Source: Amborella trichopoda
Lineage: Eukaryota > Streptophyta > Magnoliopsida > Amborellales > Amborellaceae
Length of the DNA stretch: 64,000 nucleotides
Reading direction: 5' to 3'
Assembly (NCBI RefSeq): GCF_000471905.2
Contig: NW_006499912.1
Span: 124,001-188,000, forward strand
The position numbers were made by a program, and so were the translations under genes. This document shows, one piece after another, positions 1-10,419 of the stretch (positions are counted from its first letter, which is position 1; every line of letters starts with the position of its first letter). The notes under the pieces are model-generated. The model saw only the letters and a list, made by a program, of their open reading frames with translations. It did no database searches and was not told where the DNA came from.

Positions 1-850
1 ATGTCTACTTTTGAAAATATTTATCTTAAAGCATGTTCTTTCGACGGTCTGCTTTAGGTGTTCACATATCCACCTAATCTACACAATTTTTTATGTTTTG
101 GGTTTCATGGTCTGGAAACAAGAATAGATTTGATAAACAAACAAAGCACCAAAATTACAATTATTGGTGGGGAAGATATATCCTTATCAAATACATTATA
201 TCCTTTCAAAAAGTGGGACTTGAGTGAAAAATATGAAATATAAGGAATTATTTTTAAGTTTTAAAAATAAGACATGATTTTATGTAACTTTCTTTAATAT
301 TAAATAATAACTCAGGGTATTCCATCTTGACTGATGAGATGTGAATGGCATTTTAATGGACACTAGATCCACCCATTTGCACCATTTTAGGAGCTTTGAT
401 TCCATATTTGGTGGTGGAAATGGTCCTTCCGGTGTTTATGAGGGGTTTGGGTATTCAATCTGACAAGGGCCAAGGATTTTAGTGAAGCTCGGGTTGTACC
501 ATTTAATTTTCCATTTTTAATTAGGGATTGCATACTAGGAGACTATTTACCATTAGTACAAGGAGGTCGCAATCAATCGTTACCACTGGATGTCAAATTT
601 GATGGCTTGGTGTCTCACTAAGTTCGAAAATTTTATTTTTGAACTTTGAGTAGTCATTGATAGACTTGCAACCATCCGATTAAAAATAACATCAATTTAT
701 TATGCAGAGTAATGCCCTTTTACGATACAAGATTATCATAGAAAAAACCTGCCTGCCTCTTTAGATGGATCAAATTTGAGAAAAACAGACATTTTGGATT
801 CTATCGAATGCTTGTGCTATACTCCATGCCTTGAAAATTTATGGCAAGCT
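1..850. repeat. LBD-unit 3' flank, copy A
   Basis: This non-coding sequence lies downstream of the LBD copy at 851-1465. It recurs in the same orientation at 14,563-15,354 and 46,308-47,098, and inverted at 17,156-17,950 and 47,456-48,244. It is cut by the window start. Around 520-690 it holds half of a short MITE marked by GGAGGTCGCAAT. The part nearest the gene, with a conserved GATGGATCAAATTTGAGAAA block at 764-783, behaves like the old 3' flank of the LBD gene because it stays attached to every copy. No reading frame here looks real. Confidence 0.8.
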
Positions 851-1465
851 TCATTTCTTGTATTCCATAGCCGCCACTGCCACTGCCGCTGTCGCTGCTG
901 CCGCCGCTTGAGTTGACACCGGAGTCTCTGCAACCATCGCTGTTAGCCAGGCATTAGGAAAATCCTTTTGCTATTGTTGCTCCATCGGATCCTCCACCAA
1001 CCATGGAAAAGATTAAGCAGGAGCAGGAGGAGGCTGCGACAACAGAGGAGGAGGAGGTGGTGCATGCATCGAGTTTGTCCCAAAGCTGGAATCACCATGG
1101 AGGTGGCGATGATGTTGGGCTCTGCAAAATGTGAGTTGCTGGCAGAGATTATTGAGCAATGTGCGAGCATGTAGAATATGCTTGTTGAGCTCGAGGACGA
1201 TGCCGTAGCTTCCGAGGATGGGGTCTCTTGCTCGTACTTTTGCTTCTTGTTTGATGGATCTCATGGCAGCAGCCCTTTCGTCAGGCTTTCCGAACTTGGA
1301 GATGAGCTTTATGACGTTGCTGACACCAAACAGACGTTGGACATTGAGGAAGTCACTCATGCGGTCGGGTGGGAAGAAGGGGGCCATGGGGCAGTCCGGT
1401 GTGCACTTGCGCCGCTGGTAGCGGCATGATGCACATGCCGGGTTCTGGTTCAAGAACGACGTGAT
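851..1465 (-). pseudogene. LBD (LOB/AS2-domain) gene copy A, pseudogene with readable LOB domain
   Basis: LBD proteins are plant-specific DNA-binding transcription factors. Read leftwards from about 1,453, the sequence has a complete C-block, C-x2-C-x6-C-x3-C (CASCRYQRRKCTPDC). A GAS-like block follows (FGVSNVIKLI), then a RARDPILGSYG segment matching the conserved DP-x-x-G part, and a leucine-rich stretch in place of the coiled coil. FFPPD and FGVSN suggest the LBD22/LBD27 branch. After a His/Pro-rich linker the frame hits TAA at 1,013-1,015, where the sister copies at 16,9xx and 47,3xx read on. An in-frame TAG follows farther down the tail (CAACAATAG on the minus strand). The old C-terminus ends in YKK at 853. 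No ATG precedes the domain: where a start is expected (1,463-1,465) there is ATC, and a stop lies just upstream. A lost start or a missing upstream exon are both possible. Confidence 0.8.
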
Positions 1466-1589
1466 CCTGCGGTCCCTGTGGATTAATCACTAAGTTAATA
1501 TTGATGACCATAGACACATATTGGATCATGAAAGAGAGGGGGATGAGTTAGCATGGCTTAGGTTGTCTCACAAACATCATGTAGATGCA

Positions 1590-2592
1590 CACAACAATAT
1601 TGTTTACTTTTGTTATAAAGATCATAATCATTATTGACCAGTAGATGTAAAAACGAATGTTTTGGTAAGGGTGGCAAAAGGAAAGGATCCGACATCCAGA
1701 CCTGACACGTGTTTGGGTAGGGGTCCAAAATTTATACCTGGCAGGTCGGGTTGGGGCCTAATATTTGTACCTGAACACTATTCAAATTTGGGTCTGGGTC
1801 CATGTGGATCCAATCTGAATAGTGTTATTATATAAGTAGTATTTAATATGTAATATTTTTTTAATATTTCAATAAATACAATTATATATTTTAATCATAA
1901 TATTTAAATAAGGGTGTGGTTTCTAAAAGGTTGCAACCTTAAACAATAAAGTGCACCTCATAATTTTATATCTCATTATAAAATTTTAAACACCAAAAAT
2001 AGGTAAAATCAAGTAAATCTATAAACACATGAAAATCTTGAAAAAGCGTAGTCTAGATAATGTCGTTGCAAGATATACTATTTGTAAGACTCAAAATCTT
2101 CTTCTTCTTTTTTTCATATGCATAATTCTTGATATTGAGATGATCAATTAGAAGATTTTTCAACATTAAAACAAGCTTTTTCGATGGAGTTTTAAGATGC
2201 ATTTATACTTCTACATTTTAAGGTTGCAACGTTACATAATTTTTTCCTTTAAATAATACATGTATATATTTAACATAAAATTTAAATATATATTTTTTAT
2301 TTTTGGGTCTGATCCAATTGGGTACGGTCGGGTCCCGTTGGATCCGGCTTTTGGTATGATAACTTTGGGTCTGGTTGGGTCTATGTCTAGGTCCCATAAT
2401 TTCATTCAGATCTAAGTCCGGGTCCGTTCGACAACCCTATGTTTGGGGTTTCCCAAAAGACTAGCACAAAATCAAGAATAAAATTTCTCGAATATTATGA
2501 CAAACTTCCATATGACGGATTTCACATCTAATGACTAAGAATAGTTGTAACCTCCTTGTACTACAAGTGAATGATCCAATAATATACACAAC
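1590..2592. mobile_element. Short-TIR MITE (GGTCACAAT family), split by a hAT-like insertion
   Basis: The left part (1,590-1,657) and right part (2,448-2,592) form imperfect inverted ends. The left carries ATTGTTTACTTTTG and the right, reverse complemented, carries a matching segment that includes TAGTACAAGGAGGTTACAAC. The two halves are separated by the element at 1,666-2,439. Other members lie near 6,360, 7,970, 11,261 and 11,618. No coding potential. Confidence 0.5.
1666..2439. mobile_element. Non-autonomous hAT-like element
   Basis: The left end reads TAAGGGTGGCAA, a common plant hAT terminus. The right end reads CGACAACCCTA, its degenerate complement. Flanks are TGTTTTGG (1,658-1,665) and TGTTTGGG (2,440-2,447), an 8-bp target duplication with one mismatch, the hAT size. 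The ends are rich in GGGTCTGGGTCC-type repeats. A copy in the other orientation fills part of the spacer at about 15,770-16,310. Its middle (about 1,910-2,260) resembles a second dispersed repeat. No transposase is visible. Confidence 0.6.
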
Positions 2593-2619
2593 ATATCTAT
2601 GTACAAAGAGATATATACT

Positions 2620-3496
2620 ATAAAAGGATTAATGTGTAAGAGGCTAGTAGAGAAGGACATAGCGTCAAACATGTGGAGAAAAATAAAAAATAAAAAAAGG
2701 AAAAAAGCATTGAGTGGTCAGGATGGCGAACCTCTATATGGTATCAAAGCTTCCATTCATGACCATTATTAGCATGTCAAGAAAAAAATTAAAAAGAAAA
2801 AAAACTAAAAGGAGATTTTTGTCATAGGACGTAAACATAAGATACTGACACAGAAGATCATACTACAAGACATGTAGAGAAAAATCAATTAGGAACCAGT
2901 AGATTATCAAGGTGAAGGGATAATATGATGCCAAAAGTTCCATTCCTACACATTATTAATACATCAAGAAAAGGAAAAAAATCGAAAACATACATGCAAA
3001 GAAAAGATAGATGATAGGCACACCAATACAGACAACATGCACATGTGTGAAGAGACAAAACATGGATGAAGAGAAATGCAGAGACATGAATAATAAAGAT
3101 ATAAAAAATATATAGGAAATCGATGACAATCGATAAAACAAAAAATTGAAAAAAAAGGAATTTTATAAAAAACATGCGAAATCTGCCTCACATGTAGCAC
3201 TAAAACAGAGGAGAAAGTGAGTTCTTTACTCACATCTCTGGATTTGGTGGATGAGAAGGCTGTGGAAGAGGAGGGTTTGGGCTTCCTCTTTGTGCTCCTC
3301 TATATCTACACTTTTTCTCTCTAGACTCTAGAGAGGGAAACAATAGAAGATTAGTGATTCTCCCCCTATAAAGGGGGAGCAAATCTTTGTGATGATCCAA
3401 GTTGATGCTCTCGTGGGTTGGTGCCCTCCTAATTTAGCTAGTGCAATTACTAGGAGCCCTTCAACTTACACAAAAGAATCTGTATGAAATACATAG
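2620..3496. other. Gene-less AT-rich stretch with local duplication and two perfect hairpins
   Basis: I see no gene. A degenerate block of roughly 60 bp around 2,735-2,790 (GTATCAAAGCTTCCATT) recurs at 2,920-2,985. At 3,317-3,335 there is a perfect 9-bp palindrome (CTCTCTAGA, C, TCTAGAGAG). At 3,360-3,379 there is a 7-bp stem (CTCCCCC) with TATAAA as its loop. The minus-strand open frames at 2,885-3,233 are low-complexity and judged spurious. Confidence 0.6.
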
Positions 3497-5325
3497 CAAG
3501 TGTTGGAAAGAGCTCAGGCTAGATGCTCGGCGCACGCTCGAGCCAAGTACTCCACCCGAGTCTAAGTAAATCGGCCTGAGTTGGGCTAAAAGAGTACTAT
3601 AAAAAATAAAATAAAATAAAAAATCCAAAAAAACAAAATCTTTAAATTAAATCAAGCAAAACATATCCAAATACGGTTGAAAAATTAGTTTCCAAATAAT
3701 CAATTTGTAAAGGGGTATTTTAGAAGTAATTTAAAAAGAAGGGAAAATATAAAATTAAGTGTTCATGACCAGAACACTTTCCAATCTTTGCCAAAATGAT
3801 AGAAAACATAAAATATAAAACTGACGCAAGAAAAAATAATAACGAGGGAAAAAAAAAAGATTTTGAGATATTATACCCTCTCTATAGGTCTGCAAGAGAG
3901 TCCACCCCAATATCTTTTCACAATATCAACTTCTTACTCAACCACCAATTCTCTCTCTCCCCCTAACTTCTACATGAAACCCCACAATTTTAGGAAGTCC
4001 ACACCATAAAAATACAAACTACATCATCAAGAAATTCTATCCTAAGCAACTCCCATAGACTGTTTTACTAGTCACCACAATGCGGTTTCCATTTCCACCA
4101 TTAACACCATCCCACTATTACCTTCAGAAAGCTAACTCCTAATCTACTTGAAAAAACAAGTAGGGGTCTATTTTCCCTAGTAAATGATTCAAAAACAAAA
4201 AAGTAAAGAAGACAAGACTAACCCTAAGGAAAACAAAAATCTCTAGTTACACGTTTTTTTAAAATAAAAAAAATAAAAAATTAAACAACCTCAATTTTTT
4301 TTTTGCATCATTATCTTGGATATGGGAGAAGTTCGACCTCAAGCTTACATCCTTCAAAATTCAATCGAATAATTGGTGTTATAGACCGACCATTCTTCTC
4401 GGTACTTTGCCTATTTTTATGAGCTAACTAAGCAGACACTTGCAGTGCAATTTTTATAGGAATTTTGTACTACTGAATTCTGGAGTAACTAGTATATTTT
4501 CTTCTTCGTAATTGTAAACATCTTTTGCACGAGCTACCTTTTCATATTCTTCTTCCTCCGATTGCAACATATGAAATAGATTTTGTGGACCTATTTCTCC
4601 TACATTGATAATACGCTCTACTAGGTATTCTTTGAGTCTCTAAAATCTTTGATCTAATCACTCAAAATTTGAGGTAAGCTCTCCACTAGGTATTCCTTGA
4701 GTCTCTAAAACCTTTGATCCATTCAAAATTCTGATTTAAGCTCTCCATAACTAGATCAGCTTGGCTCTCAAGGGTCCGCCACCAAATAATGTAGGGAAAA
4801 ATAATAGGAGTAAAACAAAAAAGATTTTGAGAGATTTTACCCTCTCTTTGGATTGGAGTCGACTACAAAATCTTTTCACAATTTCAACTTCTTACTCAAT
4901 CATTAATGCTTTCTTTATCTTACTTCCACGTGAAACTCCAGGATTTTAGAAAATTCTCTGCTCATCTCAATCCCACAAAAATAAAAATTATTTCCTCATG
5001 AAAATTTGTCCTAACCAACTCCCATGGACACTTTTACTATTCTACCCCTTTAAATCTATATAACTAAATAAACAAGAATAACCTTAAAGAAAACAAAAAT
5101 ATCTAATAACAGTTTTTTTAAAAATTAAAAATATAAAATAAAAAAATTAAACAACCCTGATTTTTTATTTGTCTCAAAAACATATTACTAATAACTATCG
5201 CTTCGGTTTGATTTTTTTTTTTTGAATTTTTTTTAGTATCGTCAAGTTTACACCCACCTAGGGACACTTGGGCAACTTGAATACTTTGTCTAGCCTGAGC
5301 TGACTCTCCGAGTAATCAAACACTA
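3497..5325. mobile_element. hAT-like non-autonomous element hosting a nested TRIM
   Basis: Exact 8-bp direct repeats ATACATAG flank the element (3,489-3,496 and 5,326-5,333). The left end begins CAAGTGTTGG. The right end, reverse complemented, begins TAGTGTTTGATTACTCGG, and both then share AGCTCAGGCTAGA. The ends are GC-richer than the interior. No transposase is present, and most of the interior is the TRIM-like element at 3,822-5,176. The terminal match is imperfect, so the family call is tentative. Confidence 0.5.
3822..5176. mobile_element. TRIM-like terminal-repeat retrotransposon
   Basis: Two direct repeats, 3,822-4,310 and 4,790-5,176, share the block AAAAAGATTTTGAGA, a following ACCCTCTCT and an A/T-rich end with TTAAACAACC. 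Each begins TG and ends CA. The pair is flanked by exact 5-bp repeats AAAAC (3,817-3,821 and 5,177-5,181), as expected after integrase-mediated insertion. The interior is about 480 bp with no coding capacity, which fits a TRIM rather than a full LTR element. The interior itself repeats a TAGGTATTC(T/C)TTGAGTCTC block. I could not identify a primer site, so orientation is open. Confidence 0.6.
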
Positions 5326-5428
5326 ATACATAGGACATACGACCTGTTATTAATGATTTACACATCTAAACAAGGTAAGTTTTTGTCCCCTCCCAGTGGA
5401 CATTTCATTCATGGACACTTTCTTGAAA

Positions 5429-5939
5429 GGGCAAGCTTTCTATGCTTCCCCTACAATATAAAACTTATATACTTCCCCTTATTCAACCATCTATTATGAA
5501 TGGACGGCTAAGATTGGCCCAATCACAATGTGACGTCTCTACACTATTTTATTTTTAATTTTTTTAAATAAACTACTTAGATACCAAATTTACTACGTCC
5601 AATCCTCTATTAAACTCGTACTAGTGAAAAATATAAAAAAAAATATTTCCAATAAAATAAAATGACCAAAATACCCCTGAAAGTTTCATGGGGTATTTTG
5701 GTAATTATATTTTATCAAAAATTATTTTTAATATTTTTTATAGGTGCGCCCCAATGAGAAGATGGTACGTACCAATTTATATCCGTACAATTTGTATTAA
5801 AAAAACTAAAAATAAAATACTTTGAGACGTCAGATCTAAAATCAAACGGTGAGTGGCTCTCTTGATCAAAATTAGAACGCAAGATGGTAGGGGAAGTATA
5901 GATCTTCTAAGTTGTAGGGGAAATATAGAAACCTTTCCC
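5429..5939. mobile_element. Mutator-like MITE with 9-bp target duplication
   Basis: Exact 9-bp direct repeats TTCTTGAAA (5,420-5,428 and 5,940-5,948) bound a 511-bp element. The left end is GGGCAAGCTTTCTATGCTTC and the right end reverse complemented is GGGAAAGGTTTCTATATTTC. The inverted similarity continues inward to a central palindrome near 5,660-5,705 (ACCAAAATACCCC and its complement), so nearly the whole element can fold back. A 9-bp duplication is the Mutator superfamily signature. A second well-bounded member lies at 42,241-42,666. Confidence 0.8.
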
Positions 5940-5948
5940 TTCTTGAAA

Positions 5949-6350
5949 AAGAGATTTTAGATCTGTAGTTATCTTAGGTTCAGGAGCTAACGAAATTAGG
6001 ATCCTAGAATCTAAGGTTTTAGGGTTTAGAAATCCAGGAATAAGAGGCTAATAGGGATACTCAGGATTAGGGTTATTCAGTCCAAAAACAGCCACAAAAA
6101 TGGTTCATTTCTAGAGCAGGGGTTACCATACCAGAATACTAAAATTCTAGAAGGATCTAGACTTTCGATGGGTTTTTTTGTTAGGGGCAAAGTCAGCATT
6201 GCTAAAGGCTTTCCACCTTCAAATTCCAGAATGTTCCATAGCTTTCATTTTTCGTGGTCATTCTACTAGATCTTACTGTTTAGAGTGTCCAGCTCATTTT
6301 GTTTATCTTTGTACCTTTAGACCTACCCAATCTGCTCCCTAAACTGATAA
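5949..6350. other. Non-coding stretch, nothing recognised
   Basis: About 400 bp between two repeats with no supported reading frame or RNA gene and no obvious second copy in the window. It contains several short AGGATTAGGGTT-like runs but no telomere-type array. Confidence 0.5.
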
Positions 6351-7140
6351 CTTAGGTTATTAGGGAAGGGATTGTATACCACGAGGTCATTTATCTTTAG
6401 TACAAAGGGGTCGCAATTACTCGTAGACATTAGATGTCGAATTGGAAGGCTTTTGCTGTGTCACAATGTTCAAGAAATTTTGTTTTAACTTTGAGTCAAG
6501 TCAATGACACACTCACAACCACCTTATTTTAAATTTTATAGATTACAGTGATTGTGACATCCTTGCACTATAAACAAATAATCTCTTTATACACTTTTCT
6601 ATTAGGAAATAGTTTTAGTATTTTTTGTTTATTTCCTAAGGGTTTGGACGACGGTTTAGTAGTTCTAGGTATCACTAGGTTAGTGTAGTCCAGGGTTTAA
6701 GTTATTGGGAGGGCAGTCATTTATTATCACCAAATCATTGTAATATAATGAAACCACACTTTTAAAAAATCATAAATGTGGCATTTGTACTATGCCAAGA
6801 ACATCACACACTCCCTAGTCATCTCAATAATCAATCCCCAAAAATATAGAATTTAATTTACACCCTAGATATGGTTAAAATGAGCCCTCCTTCAACAATG
6901 AATCTAGACTATCCATTTGGTGAATTTCAAGATTTAGACCTTTAGAAACCCAAAAATGATTTTTTCTTTTTCAACATTGTACATCTAATAAAAATAAAGC
7001 GATTTTAAAAATATGGGAAAGGAGAAAAACATTTATGGCTTAGATTTAAGCATATCACCAAAATGGATGACATCTGTTAAAGGAGCTAAAAAAGTACTTT
7101 CTTGGGTATGTACTCAAACTTGGTTTTTTTTGTAATTGGT
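6351..7140. repeat. Local direct duplication, copy 1 (about 0.8 kb)
   Basis: This block recurs in the same orientation at 7,968-8,740. Both start with TTAGGTTATTAGG and end around AAAGGRGYTAAAAAA. Its first 250 bp is a short-TIR MITE (about 6,358-6,606), with TAGTACAAAGGGGTCGCAATT on the left and a degenerate complement GTGACATCCTTGCACTA on the right. The remainder is non-coding. The sequence between the copies holds foldback MITE material. Confidence 0.75.
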
Positions 7141-7217
7141 CATTAGAATAAAAAGTTTATATGTTTAAAAAATAGGATCAAACAAATCGTTGTAAGATCA
7201 TTTTTTAAAATTGATTC

Positions 7218-7219
<2 letters not shown>

Positions 7220-7250
<31 letters not shown>
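7220..7250. repeat. (TA)n microsatellite
   Basis: About fifteen uninterrupted TA units directly abut the left end of the MITE at 7,255. A second run is at about 7,728-7,748. TA-rich sites are common targets of small DNA transposons. Confidence 0.9.
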
Positions 7251-7252
<2 letters not shown>

Positions 7253-7254
7253 GA

Positions 7255-7690
7255 GTCACTATTGTACGCCCATACGCGAATGGCCCAGATTGACTAGCGG
7301 CCAATCCATGGCCGATCTGACCGCTCACGGATGTCAGATAGTGTTTGAATTTTAATTTTATTTTACAAATCTAATTTACTTGAAATCTTAGTTGTATGTT
7401 CTTTTCATCAAGGTGCACCCAATAAAAATATAAAAAAAAATAATTCGCAAAAAAATAGTTCACCAAAATACCCTCCGAGCCTTTTTTAGGGTATTTTGGT
7501 TTATTTATTTCATGTGAAATTTTATTTTGATATTTTTCATAGATTCGCCTATTTCTGAAGAACACACATCCAAAATTTCAAGTAATGTGAATTTGTAGAA
7601 AAAATAATAAAATTCCAACAGTATTGGACATCCGTGATCGTCAGATCGGCCTAGATTCTGTCTGGGCTGTGGGCGTTTTCTATAGCAGTA
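7255..7690. mobile_element. Foldback MITE related to the Mutator-like family
   Basis: The left end (CACTATTGTACGCCC, then GGCCGATCTGAC) is matched on the opposite strand by the right end (TGCTATAGAAAACGCCC, then GGCCGATCTGAC). The centre holds CCAAAATACCCT and its complement AGGGTATTTTGG around 7,464-7,502, the same central palindrome as the element at 5,429-5,939. Its left border runs into (TA)n, so no target duplication can be read. No coding potential. Confidence 0.55.
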
Positions 7691-7727
7691 CACACTTGGG
7701 TCCACAACATCTTTTCCCTAGACCTAT

Positions 7728-7967
7728 ATATATATATATATATATATAATTGCTAAGATTAGCCCACTAGCTCATATCTACATATAGGCCCAACGACCCG
7801 ATTGAATCTGGACTGATCTGATGGTCATAACCTCATTTCATATCTTAATTTTAATTTTTTCTATAAATCCAAATCACTTGAATTTTTAGGCACCCATTCA
7901 TCTCATCAAGTCGCACCTAATAAAAATATTTTAAAAATAAATATATCAAAATACCTCAAAAAATGCT
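7728..7967. mobile_element. Half of a foldback MITE, cut at its centre
   Basis: A (TA)n run is followed by a left MITE arm resembling 7,255-7,470 (GGCCCAACGACCCGATTG, then TCATCAAGTCGCACC). It stops at CAAAATACCTC, exactly where the palindrome centre should be, and there the second copy of the 0.8 kb duplication starts. The duplication therefore seems to have used or broken the MITE centre. Confidence 0.45.
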
Positions 7968-8753
7968 ACCTTAGGTTATTAGGAAAGGGATTGTATACTA
8001 AGAGATCATTTATCTTTAGTGTAAAGAGGTTGCAATTAATCATAGACATTAGATGTCGAATTTGATGGCTTTTGGTATGTCACAATGTTTGAGAATTTTT
8101 TTTTTAACTTTGAGTCAAGTCAATGACACACTCACAACCACCCGATTTTAAGTTTTATAAATAAGAGTGATTGTGACGTCCTTGTACTACAAACAAATAA
8201 TCTCTTTATGCAATTTTCTATTAGGGAATAATTTTATTATTTTTTGTTTATTTCCCAAGGGTTTGGACTACGGTTTAGTTGTCCTAAGGATCACTAGGTT
8301 AGTGTAGTCCAGGGTTTAAGTTATTGGGAGGGTAGTGATTTATTATCACCAAATCATTGTAATATACTAAAACAACACTTTTCAAAAATCATAAATGTGG
8401 CATTTGTATGACTCCAAAAACTTCACACACTCCCTCTTCATCTCAATAATCAATCCCCAAAAATATATAATTTAATTTACACCCTAGATATGGTCAAAAT
8501 GAGCCCTCTTCCAACAATAAATATGGACTATCCATTTGGTGAATTTCAAGATTTAGACCTTTACAAACCCAAAAATCATTTTTTTCTTGTTTTAACATTA
8601 TTCATCTAATGATAATAAAGTTATTTAAAATATATGGGAAAGGAAAAAAAAATTTATGTCCAAGATCTAAGCATATCACCAAAATGGATGACCTCGTTTA
8701 AAGGGGTTAAAAAAATACATTCTTTGGTATGTACCAAAATACCTCTGTCAAAA
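7968..8753. repeat. Local direct duplication, copy 2
   Basis: Second copy of 6,351-7,140, including the short-TIR MITE at about 7,975-8,222 (GTAAAGAGGTTGCAATTAAT). Scattered substitutions and small indels separate the copies, so the duplication is not recent. It ends in an A-run that abuts the start of the 22-kb tandem unit. Confidence 0.75.
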
Positions 8754-8924
8754 AAAAATTACTTTGTCCCTATCAGCAATGACCACATGCGTGATACCTA
8801 ATGAGGCATGACTTTGAAAATAACACCATCTACCTAATACTACTCATCAATAATAAGTGGAAAATGTTTATGTATCGCATCAACTATCAACTATAAAAGT
8901 AAAACATAGCTCAAACATCTAAAT

Positions 8925-9364
8925 GAAAAGGTTCTGGTGCTGAAAAGTCCTCCAATTGAATATCTCTACCTCAAGATTCGAGGATAGGAGGAAAAAATGG
9001 ATTTTAAAAACTTAAGATTTGTACATCTTATAACAAATTATCCAGAGCATCTATTTTCAAGATTTTCAACTCTTTATATATCTTCTTGATCGGGACAATT
9101 GTTAGTGCTTCAAATTTGGTACTTAGGGGCAGAAATAGATGTTCATGCGATTGTAAGAGTTTCCAACACTAAAACAACTTTCGGCAAAGTTTCAAAGTGC
9201 ATATTATTTTATTTGTTTAAGGTTGATGCTTAATGTAAACTACAATGATAAATACTTTGTTTTTATCTGCCTCTTCTTTTCTTTTCCTTCTTTTTTAAAA
9301 AAGAACTCCTTCAATAGTTTTACTTCTCTATTAAAACTTCTCCTTTTCACTTTCAATGTTAGAG
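8925..9364. repeat. Dispersed long-TIR repeat family, fragment
   Basis: This AT-rich non-coding stretch carries the family words AGTCCTCCAATTGAATATCT and ACCTCAAGATTCGAGGATA and then TACATCTTATAACA. Related pieces occur at 31,020-31,190, 39,690-40,330, 43,296-44,010 and, inside other repeats, near 2,000-2,150 and 14,400-14,560. It ends against the Copia-type LTR relic. No gene seen. Confidence 0.45.
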
Positions 9365-9957
9365 TGTTTAGTTTCCAAAGGGTACAAGTAAGGAAAATAA
9401 ATCCAAAAGAAGCATATTGATTTTCTTCTATACAATACGATCCAGACCCGTGGATTATAGGTTCCTCCCTAAGGACAAGTCCAAACCTCATGCTAGCACA
9501 ATACCTTATGAGTCCTTCCAACACAGTCGAGTGTTGCAGGGAGACATCTTTTCGGCATATGTACACAACACACTCTCACCCAGAGGGCCGATTCACAGAC
9601 GGTTATCCAGTGCACCTGTCATGCCATGGTAAAAATGATTTGTCCCTTATTGTCTCCAACCAACCATCGCACACAAGGGTCACTAACATTCCCCTGACCA
9701 TCCACCCTGGGCACAACTCCAACCTCATCAAGGGATTACTCTATATCGAAGCCCTTATCATTGTGGACAAATGACCAGAGCTACATATTTTAGACATCGT
9801 CATGCACATAGCCAGTGAAAAATCTGGTGAGTAACAACATCTATGATGCCTCACACTCCACCCTGGACTACACTCCCAATTGAGCCATCATATCATTATA
9901 TAAATAATTGTAGTACGTGCTCTCATAAGGCCTTTAAATGGTCATATATGCTCAACA
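9365..9957 (-). mobile_element. LTR of a decayed Copia element (unit 1)
   Basis: Read on the minus strand the block starts TGTTGAGCATATATGACC and ends CTAAACA, giving the short inverted TG...CA ends of an LTR. Immediately upstream on that strand is a polypurine-like CCAAATGGGAGA (9,958-9,969). Before it comes a pol C-terminal relic (9,998-10,219). This order (pol end, purine tract, LTR) identifies it as a 3' LTR. No second LTR or internal region is found to the right, so the element is heavily truncated. The equivalent in unit 2 is 31,358-31,938. The left border is less certain. Confidence 0.6.
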
Positions 9958-9997
9958 TCTCCCATTTGGCTTTTGAATGTCATAGAATTACTCTCCC

Positions 9998-10219
9998 TCA
10001 CTGTCTCATCACCATCCCATATATATGTTTGACGAATACATTCGCCACCAACTTCTTGGTCAAAGGATCTCCAAGCATAACCTCTTGGTCAATGGATTCC
10101 ATATGTATGTTTGACGAATACATCATTCTAGTGATATTTTCCCTCTCAAAATATAACCTATATTCTTGGACGAAATTACAAGAATATTCAAGAAAATTGT
10201 AGACTTCACTCATTCCCAA
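9998..10219 (-). pseudogene. Copia pol C-terminus (RNase H end), relic
   Basis: The minus-strand frame contains GDPLTKKLVANVFVKHIYGM, which matches the conserved end of plant Copia pol proteins (usually ADPLTKGL, a hydrophobic stretch, then H..GM). In intact elements this follows the RNase H domain that degrades the RNA strand of the replication hybrid. Only this tail is left. The rest of RNase H, reverse transcriptase and integrase are absent to the right, where unrelated AT-rich sequence begins. It differs in sequence from the larger Copia element at 20,845-30,040, so it is another family. Confidence 0.65.
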
Positions 10220-10419
10220 TTCAAATTTGCATGCATTGTATTCTTTCTACTCCTCTCTCTCAATCTGGGACTCCTTTCTCTCAATCTTCGAATTGTGGCC
10301 TTGGAGCTCGACACACATTTCAAAATTACCCTTAACATAACTTTCCCACAATATCCCTTACATTTAAATCAAATGCCCAAGATACCCTTGAACATAATCA
10401 AAGTTATTTCTAACATCGT

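Noticed and set aside
968-1429. Plus-strand frames opposite the LBD copy (68, 83 and 67 codons)
   Set aside because: They are antisense shadows of the LBD coding sequence; the CxxC block and GAS-like block are on the minus strand.
2720-2760. A second possible tRNA-Met primer site (TGGTATCAAAGC at about 2,738)
   Set aside because: No matching LTR pair, target duplication or coding relic was found around it, so a 12-bp match alone is not enough.
2885-3233. Three overlapping minus-strand frames of 61-96 codons rich in Phe/Ile/Leu
   Set aside because: They overlap in different frames over an AT-rich, A-run-filled stretch. The composition reflects poly-A on the plus strand, and no domain, signal or conserved copy supports them.
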